DNA from: Ryuthela nishihirai | Lineage: Eukaryota > Arthropoda > Arachnida > Araneae > Heptathelidae | Assembly: GCA_038380435.1 (NCBI GenBank) | Contig: JAWZYU010000034.1 | Span: forward strand, 3,950,704-4,014,703 | Direction: 5' to 3' | Length of the DNA stretch: 64,000 bases | Shown here: positions 57,668 to 64,000 of the stretch, one piece after another | Position numbering within the stretch: the stretch's first letter is position 1 | How the letters are laid out: each line of letters starts with the position of its first letter | Position numbers and translations under genes: made by a program | The notes under the pieces: generated by a model | Told to the model about the DNA's origin: nothing | What the model saw: only the letters and a program-made list of their open reading frames with translations | Database searches by the model: none

Positions 57668-58233
57668 GTTCTAAATCGTTGCTGTTGTTTTACCTCTGAG
57701 CGACACTTTTTTGTACACCATGGGCTAAATGGCCAGGTCACGTGGACCCCGAAGGCTCAGAGAAGGTTGAGGGAGGGGACCCACTGGAACAGCTGTTGGA
57801 AGACAGGTGGTAGCCTCCCGTCAAGGCCATCCAGCGTGTTCTTTAACGTTGGGTTGTTTTACCTCTGAGCGATAATTTTTTGCACACCATGGGCTAAATA
57901 GTCAGGTCACAAGGACACTGAAGACTCAGAGAAGGTTAGGGGAGGGGACCCACTGGAACAGCTGTTGGGAGACAGAACACTGTAATGGATGGCCTCCAGT
58001 AAAGGCCATTCATTACAGTGTTCTTTAATGTGCATAGGGTATGACTCTCCCACACACAGAGCCACGGCTTAACTTTCCATCCGACGGACGGCGGCCTTTC
58101 TAAGTCCATCGGTTCCCCTACTGACCGTGGAAAGGCGAGGAATTTTGCGGAGATAAATCTCAACGCTGACTCAGCTGGGACTCGCACCTGGGAACTGCAG
58201 ATTACGAGTCTGTTCCCACCCCGTTCTAAATCG
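57668..58233 (-). mobile_element. SINE-1 tail-dimer with 11-bp TSD and an internal palindrome
   Basis: gttctaaatcg at 57668-57678 and 58223-58233 enclose 544 bp: tail unit 1 (to about 57848), joint aacgttgggttg, tail unit 2, body and head. At about 57976-58023 the normal sequence is replaced by an inverted repeat (gaacactgtaatgg... / ...cattacagtgttc). Confidence 0.9.
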
Positions 58234-58267
58234 AGTTCTGTCGTAAACAGTTTTTTGTTAGCTTCAA

Positions 58268-58320
58268 TACATCCCCCCGCACACACACACACACCACCAC
58301 CACCACCACATATAAAAAAA
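58268..58320. repeat. (CA)n/(CAC)n microsatellite
   Basis: acacacacacacacaccaccaccaccaccac followed by an A-run. No feature is seen from 58321 to 58562. Confidence 0.85.
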
Positions 58321-58562
58321 AAATTCTGGATATGCGCCTGATCGTATCGTGTTTTCTCTTTTTCTATTCTTGACATCATCATATAAAGCTCATATGCCAC
58401 TTCAGCAGCAGAGCTGGGAATCACTTCTGACCTTCAGTGGAGCTGATATAAAAGAGAGAGAGAGTTTTTCGGTAACATTAAGTGCAAGGTTAAAATCAAA
58501 TCCAAAGTTCTTTGGAGAAAAAGACACTCGTTTTCCCCACTCTCCAAATTTTCAGGCTGTTC

Positions 58563-59183
58563 ACCTCCTTCATACAGGTGCGGGAGTGGCTCAGTCGGTG
58601 GCGCGCCAGGTGCGGCAGTGGCTCAGGTGCGGCAGTGGCTCAGGCGGTGGCGCGTAATTTGTAGTTCCCAGGTTCGAGTCCCAGCTGGGTCAGCGTTGAG
58701 ATTTATCTCCGCAAAATTCCCCGCCTTACCCACGGTCAGTAGGGGACACCGATGGGTTTGGAAATGGCCGCCGTCCGTCGGATGGGACGTTAAGCCGTGG
58801 TCCCGTGTGCGGGAGAGTCATACCCTGTGTACGTTAAAGAACACGCTGGATGGCCTTGACGGGAGGCTACCATCTGTCTCCCAACAGCTGTTCCAGTTGG
58901 TCCCCTCCCCCAACCTTCTCTGAGCCCTTTGGGTCCATGTGACCTGGTCATTTAGCCCATGGTGTGCAAAAAAGTGCCGCTCAGAGGTAAAACTAACCAA
59001 CGTTAAAGAACACGCTGGATGGCCTTGACGTTAGGCTACCATCTGTCTCCCAACAGCTGTTCCAGTGAGTCCTCTCCCCAAACCTCTGAGCCTTCGGGGT
59101 CCATGTGACCTGGCCATTTAGCCCATGGTGTGCAAAAAGTGCCGCTCAGAGGTAAAACAACCCAACCCAACCTCCTTCATACA
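58563..59183 (+). mobile_element. SINE-1 tail-dimer with 14-bp TSD and triplicated box-A segment
   Basis: acctccttcataca at 58563-58576 and 59170-59183. The head begins gtgcgggagtggctcagtcgg and then repeats the 5' segment twice more (gtgcggcagtggctcagg, 20-nt step). Box B is intact. The full body ends at about 58993, and the joint accaacgttaaagaac leads to a second tail with aaacaacccaaccc. Confidence 0.92.
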
Positions 59184-59370
59184 CCGCTTGTACATAACAA
59201 CAGATAAATATATCCTGAATTCAGATTTTGTCCATTTTTGGCATTTGGTTTTGCCATTTACTTTTTAAATTCAAATTGTTTTGGTTTTGTTGCGGTGTTC
59301 AGTTTTTTGCCTTCCGAATTAATAATAAATTTATTATTTATTAAGAATTATTATTTATTTATTTGATTTG
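59184..59370. other. AT-rich spacer
   Basis: Short palindromic aataataaatttattatt near 59320. Otherwise nothing is seen. Confidence 0.4.
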
Positions 59371-59374
59371 CTAT

Positions 59375-60350
59375 GTCGCAGCACACTAATGCTGAGCTCA
59401 CCTTGTCGCAGTACATTTAGTGCTGGGCTCACTTCCCCTCTGCACTCCAGTACTTGGCTCACTTTGTCACGACACAGCTAGCACCAGGCTCGCTTTCTCG
59501 CAGTACACTTAGTACTGGGCTCATTTTGACGTGGTAGCACACCTAGTACTGGGCTTGTTCGTTGTGGCGCACTAGTATTGGGTGCACTTTGTCGCGGTAC
59601 ACTTGGTACTGGATTCACTTCCTTACGGCACCATCGTATTCGGCTCACTTTTGTCACGGCACACCTAGTACCAGGCTCGCTTTCTCACAATACACCTAGC
59701 ACTAGGTTCACTTTCTCGCGACACCCCTAGCTACATTTAGTGCTGGGTTCACTTCCCCTCTGCACTCCAGTACTTGGCTCACTTTGTCACGACACACCTA
59801 GCACCAGGCTCGCTTTCTCGCAATACACCTAGCACTGGGTTCACTTCCTCGCGACACCCTTAGCACTGGGCTCACTTTGTCGCGGTACCCCTAGTACGGG
59901 GCTTACTTTGTCGCGGCACCCCTAGTACTGGGTTCGCTTTTGTCGCGGCACACCTATACTGGGCTCGCTTTGTCGCGGCACATCTAGTGCTGGACTCGCT
60001 TTGTCGCGGCACATCTAGTTATGACATGGCTCCCTTTGTCGCGGCACATCTAGTTATGATATGGGCTCCCTTTGTCGCGGCACATCTAGTTATGATATGG
60101 GCTCCCTTTGTCGCGGCACATCTAGTATTGTGCTTTCTTTGTCACGGTACATTCTAGTACTGAGCTTTCTTTGTCACGGTACGCTCTAGTACTGAGCTTT
60201 CTTTGTCACGGCACACTCTAGTACTGAGCTTTCTTTGTCACGGCACACTCTAGTACTGGTCTCACGTGGTCACGACACGTCTACTACTGGGCTCACTTCC
60301 TCGCAGAAATGTCACTTTGTCCCTAGTATTGGGTTCACTTTTTCGCAGCA
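59375..60350 (+). repeat. Degenerate ~31-36-bp minisatellite
   Basis: Units of the form gggctcactttgtcgcggcacacctagtact, strongly varied. A locally homogeneous part at about 60000-60125 repeats a ~36-bp unit (gggctccctttgtcgcgg). It is the inverse of the array at 63085-64000. Confidence 0.9.
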
Positions 60351-60712
60351 TAACAAAATTAATACATTTTAGTAAAGGAAAAAATTATCATACTGATATA
60401 TCGAATCGCCTTCGGTTTGTCATTCCCCCACATTCGCAGAAGGCCATGGTACTGCGTAGTGCCTGTTGTAAACCTGTGCAGTCATGTTTATAAAATTCAA
60501 CAATTTTATGAAAATAGTATCGTTCAATAATAAAAATAATAATACATAATCTAGCAATTCCTGCTTCATGTATTTACGTCATTTCGTGCCCATTTCATTT
60601 ATATTTCAGGCTATTTAATATTTTTGAAATGTTTAGACTTTTTCGTGTTAATGATGCGGCTCACTTGGTAAAGACTCATGCCACACCTTTCCAGAACCGC
60701 TGTTCTAGACGG
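60351..60712. other. AT-rich spacer
   Basis: No feature recognised. Confidence 0.4.
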
Positions 60713-60862
60713 TTGGGTTGTTTTACCTCTGAGCGGCACTTTTTCGCATACCATGGGCTAAATGACCCGCTGGAACAGCTGTTGGGAGACAGATTGGTGG
60801 AGACCTGGCCATCAGCTCATGGTGTGCAAAAAAAAGTGTCGCTCAGAGGTAAAACAACCCAA
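60713..60862. mobile_element. SINE-1 tails in inverted orientation
   Basis: A minus-strand tail (ggttgttttacctctgagcgg) runs about 65 nt, then a plus-strand tail returns (tggtgtgcaaaaaaaagtgtcgctcagaggtaaaacaaccc). The two ends are complementary over roughly 45 nt. Same fold-back architecture as 21279-21394. Confidence 0.8.
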
Positions 60863-61272
60863 GGCTCAGGGGCGGGGGTGGCTCAGTCGGTAGCGCGCCA
60901 GCTCTCGTAATCTGTAGTTCCCAGGTTCGAGTCCCAGCTGGGTCAGCGTTGAGATTTATCTCCGCAAAATTCCCCGCCCTGCCCACGGTCAGTAGGGAAC
61001 ACCGATGGGCTTGGAAAGTCCGCCATCCGTCGGATGGGACGTTAAGCCGTGGACCCGTGTGTGGGAGAGAGCTATACCCTGTGCACGTTAAAGAACACGC
61101 TGGATGGCCTTGACGGGAGGCTACCATCTGTCTCCCAACAGCTGTTCCAGTGGGTCCCCTCCATCAATCTTCTCTGAGCCTTCCGGGTCCATGTGACCTG
61201 GCCATTTAGCCCATGGTGTGCAAAAAAAGTGTCGCTCAGAGGTAAAACAACCCAACCCAACCCAAGGCTCAG
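60861..61272 (+). mobile_element. SINE-1, full length, inserted next to a SINE-1 fold-back
   Basis: aaggctcag at 60861-60869 and 61264-61272. Intact boxes A and B. The 3' tail is the pentamer run aacccaacccaaccc. Confidence 0.88.
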
Positions 61273-61289
61273 AAGAGTGTTAGGTTGAT

Positions 61290-61850
61290 TTACTTACCTA
61301 GGCTACCTTTCTGTATACAATTAGCTAAATTGTCAGCTCCAAATACCCCAAAAGAGTTGTTTGGTTGTTTTTCAAATGACAATCACTTTTTTGCATTCAA
61401 TGTACAGTCGCTCAAAAAGGTATCCGAACACTACGATTGATTACTGAATTCAGAAAAAATATCTGGCAACGATTTTTTTTAGAAATTTTTTTAGCAACCT
61501 TCGTGTCACGTGACACGTGACACGAAGGTTGCTAAAAAAAATTCTAAAAAAATCGTTGCCAGATATTTTTTCTGAATTCTGTAATCAACTGTAGTGTTCC
61601 GATACTTTTTTCAGCGACTGTACTAAATAACCAGGTCACAAGGACCCGAAGGTTCAGAGAAAGTTAGGGTGAGGAGACACACTGCACAGCTATTAGAAAA
61701 CACTTGGCAGCTTCCCGTCAAGGACATCCAGTGTCTTCGTTAGTGTGAACAGGATATGGCCCTCCTCAACACGGGACCACAGCTTAACGTCACATCCGAC
61801 GAACGGCGTCTCTTCCAAGCCCATCGGAAACCCCAAAGTGCTCAGTCTCA
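61290..61850 (-). mobile_element. Old, diverged SINE-1 minus copy, interrupted by a MITE
   Basis: Tail remnant at about 61360-61402 (ttgtttttcaaatgac...cacttttttgcattcaatg). After the nested MITE it continues at 61623 (ctaaataaccaggtcacaagg) through a body with cttaacgtcacatccgac. Two open frames of 88-95 codons across it are not genes. Confidence 0.75.
61405..61620. mobile_element. Palindromic Tc1-like MITE (216 bp) nested in SINE-1
   Basis: CAGTCGCTCAAAAAGGTATCC to tttcagcgactg, flanked by TA (61403-61404 and 61621-61622). The inside is an almost perfect palindrome around tcacgtgacacgtgacacg, with an extra gacacgt unit at the centre. Removing it restores the SINE order caatg-TA-ctaaat. Confidence 0.93.
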
Positions 61851-62030
61851 GAGATGGGATCGTGAAGAAAAATCCAAAGGTGAGTTTGCAAGATACAGAT
61901 GGAAACCTCCGACAAAGGCCTTTTCACAGGCACTGCTACGTGCATGGGAGAGGCTCTCCAGCGCGCGGTGTCACGGACAAACATTCCAAGCGAAGGACAA
62001 CGAAACATTTAAAGCCCTTTGATATATCTT
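61851..62030. other. Unassigned sequence
   Basis: Between the old SINE and the next MITE. No feature recognised. Confidence 0.35.
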
Positions 62031-62482
62031 GATTACAGAATTCAGAAAAAATATCTGGCAACGATTTTTTTAGAAATTAGTGATCTGGCAACTTTCGTGT
62101 AACGTGACACGAAGGTTGCCAGATCACTAATTTCTAAAAAACAATCGTTGCCAGATATTTTTTCTGAATTCTGTAATCTACCATAGTGTTCGGATACATT
62201 TTTGAGCGACTGTAGGTGGTCATATTATTTTGATACTAGATCGTGTGGGCTCACTCACGGAAATATTGAGCATGTGCAGTTACCGTTCACAGCAAACTGG
62301 AGCGTGTGCAGTAACTGCACACGCTCCAGTTTGCTGTGAACGGTAACTGGAGCGTGTACAACTGCTGTACGCGTTCCAGATATTTTTCCTGAATTCTGTA
62401 TTCATGTGACATGAAGGTTGCCAGATACTTTTTCTGAATTCTGTAATCAACCGTAGTGTTCGGATATTTTTTTGAGCGACTG
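62031..62482. mobile_element. Composite Tc1-like MITE, 5' end cut
   Basis: Starts at gattacagaattcagaaaaaa without the outer terminus. Palindrome centre at about 62105, arm end gagcgactgtagg, then the module catattattttgatactag, hairpins gagcgtgtgcag and gagcgtgtacaac, and a final arm to gagcgactg with TA. Confidence 0.82.
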
Positions 62483-62584
62483 TATATGAGAAAAATGTCA
62501 ACGCAGAATATGAACTTCAGATTCGAAGCATCAGATCATCGATAACAACATTTCGACCAAACAAATTTCAGGAAAATTATTTTC

Positions 62585-63010
62585 TTTTTATCTTTATTTA
62601 CCACCTGAGGAACAACAAAATGTAAATGTGAACAATGTATTCTCATTTCGTGAACGTTTTAAGCGCAGCTAATGTAAATATCCTTATCTCTCTAAGTAAA
62701 CGAAAGCTCTACGTTTTAAATACCAAGGAAATTAATTTCATTCATCTTTATTTATCGCTTAAAGATCAACAGCCAACTCCATCAATTAATGCACAATAAA
62801 TGCTTATTTATTCAAAGTTTTAAAACCTGGGTAATGTAAATATTTTTCCCTTTCTTGGTAAATGAGAATGTCACCTGATCTACTTCCCACAATTCTACTT
62901 TTCAAATCTCGAGAAAAGTTCTTTCGTTTATCTTAATTTACTTTTTAAATATCAACAACGAACTTCTTTTATGACTGCATATTTTAATGTCGTTTATTCA
63001 ATGTTTAAAG
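62585..63010. repeat. Degenerate tandem repeat, about three units of ~155-185 bp
   Basis: The phrase atctttatttaccacctgag (about 62590) recurs as atctttatttatcgcttaaag (about 62745) and atcttaatttactttttaaa (about 62929). taatgtaaatat occurs at about 62671 and 62832. No gene is seen. Confidence 0.55.
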
Positions 63011-63014
63011 CAGA

Positions 63015-63080
63015 TTTGTTGTGTTCTTTTACCTGTGAGAGGAGCTTTTTTTGCAAATATTGTGCTAAATGACCAGGGGT
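63015..63080 (-). mobile_element. SINE-1 tail fragment
   Basis: ttgtgttcttttacctgtgagagg... to gtgctaaatgaccagg matches the 3' part only. Confidence 0.65.
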
Positions 63081-63084
63081 AGGT

Positions 63085-64000
63085 ATGGCCCACTACTAGG
63101 GGTGCTACCACAACGTGATCCAATTACTACATGTACTGCAAGAAATTGAGCCCAATACCAGGCATGCCGTGAGAAATTGAGCCCAGTACCAGGTATGCCG
63201 TGAGAAATTGAGCCCAGTACCAGGTAGCCGTGAGAAAGAGAGCCCAGTACCAGGTATGCCATGATATCCAGAGCCCAGTACCAGGTATGCCATGAGAAAG
63301 AGAGCCCAATACCAGGTATGCCGTGAGAAAGAGAGTCCAGTACCAGGTATGCCGTGAGGAAGAGAGTCCAGTACCAGGTATGCCGTGATAGAGTCCAGTA
63401 CCAGATATGCCGTGAGAAAGAGAGTCCAGTACCAGGTATGCCGTGAGAAAGAGAGCCCAGTACCAGGTATGCCGTGAGAAAGAGAGCCCAGTACCGGGTT
63501 TGCCGTGAGAAAGAGAGCCCAGTACCAGGTTTGCCGCAACAATTTGAGCCCAGTACCAGGTGTGTCGTGAGGAAGTGAATGCATTGCTAGGTGTGCCGCA
63601 ACAAATTGAGTCCAGTACCGGGTGTGCCATGGGGAACAGAACGCATTGCTAGGTGTGCTGCAACAAACTGAACCCAGTACCAGGTGTGCCGTGACGAAGT
63701 GAACGCAGTATTGGGTGTTCGACAACATACTGATCCCAGTATCATGTGTACCATGAGGACGTGAATGCAGTACTTGGTGTGCCGCAAGAAATTGAGCCCA
63801 GTACCAGGTGTGCCATGAGGAACAGAACGCATTGCTAGGTGTGCTGCAAGAAATTGAACCCAGTACCAGGTGTGTCATGAGGAACAGAACGCATTGCTAG
63901 GTGTGCTGCAACAAATTGAGCCCAGTACCAGGTGTGCCGTTACGAAGTGAACGCAGTATTGGGTGTTCGACAACATACTGATCCCAGTATCATGTGTACC
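63085..64000 (-). repeat. 31-bp minisatellite, inverse of the 59.4-kb array
   Basis: Unit gtaccaggtatgccgtgaga-aagagagccca, 31 bp. In the right half two unit types alternate, with a 248-bp (eight-unit) higher-order repeat: about 63684-63760 recurs at about 63932-64000. The array runs off the window. The 257-codon minus frame reads through it because the period shifts the frame each unit; it is not a gene. Confidence 0.92.

Noticed and set aside
57936..58424. 162-codon minus-strand frame
   Set aside because: Composed of SINE-1 antisense, the CA/CAC microsatellite and flank; no protein family.
63105..63878. 257-codon minus-strand frame rich in LVLGS/GTGL/HTWYWA
   Set aside because: Reads through a 31-bp minisatellite that cycles through three frames. 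Overlapping frames give the same kind of peptide, so it is a repeat artefact.

Overview
This is a repeat-dominated stretch of an animal nuclear genome, AT-rich between the repeats. Nothing bacterial or viral-genomic is seen: coding remnants belong to eukaryotic transposons, there is a polyadenylation signal after the one intact gene, and tRNA-derived SINEs have target-site duplications (TSDs). The mix (Tc1-like MITEs, a Tigger/pogo element, non-LTR endonuclease and RT pieces, long satellites) suggests an invertebrate, probably an arthropod and possibly a chelicerate. That placement is inference; no host marker gene is present.

Only one convincing intact protein gene was found: an intronless 223-aa MSP/VAP-like protein with a C-terminal membrane anchor at 3524-4195(+). 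Broken coding sequences are a LINE endonuclease (20745-21276,+), a Tigger/pogo transposase (21415-23920,-) containing two nested insertions, a non-LTR reverse transcriptase fragment (26420-27065,-), a Tc1 DD34E transposase remnant (28106-28743,-), an unidentified decayed gene (29294-30845,-) and a doubtful coding-like stretch (52258-52528,-).

Layout: 0-6.9 kb, dispersed copies of a ~385-bp tRNA-derived SINE (called SINE-1 here) around the MSP gene. 6.9-12.8 kb, about 33 tandem copies of the 169-bp SINE-1 3' part, the whole block lying between 13-bp TSDs inside a second SINE (SINE-2). 13.0-20.0 kb, palindromic Tc1-like MITEs and more SINEs. 20.1-30.9 kb, the transposon graveyard. 30.85-48.7 kb, an 18-kb satellite of 128-bp units that carries a hAT-like terminus. 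48.7-52.5 kb, MITEs, SINEs and a GGT/GAT microsatellite with a strand-switching palindrome. 52.75-56.3 kb, a 98-bp satellite with a hairpin and a 7-mer higher-order repeat. 56.5-62.5 kb, composite SINEs and MITEs plus a ~31-36-bp minisatellite (59.4-60.35 kb), which returns in inverted orientation at 63.1-64.0 kb.

The unifying theme is dispersed elements turning into tandem arrays: SINE-1 tail to 169-bp array, and a hAT-like end to 128-bp array. I see no novel protein-based system. The most interesting biology is the SINE-1 'tail-dimer' lineage and its expansion into a satellite inside one insertion. Most long open frames in the window are products of repeat periodicity, not genes.
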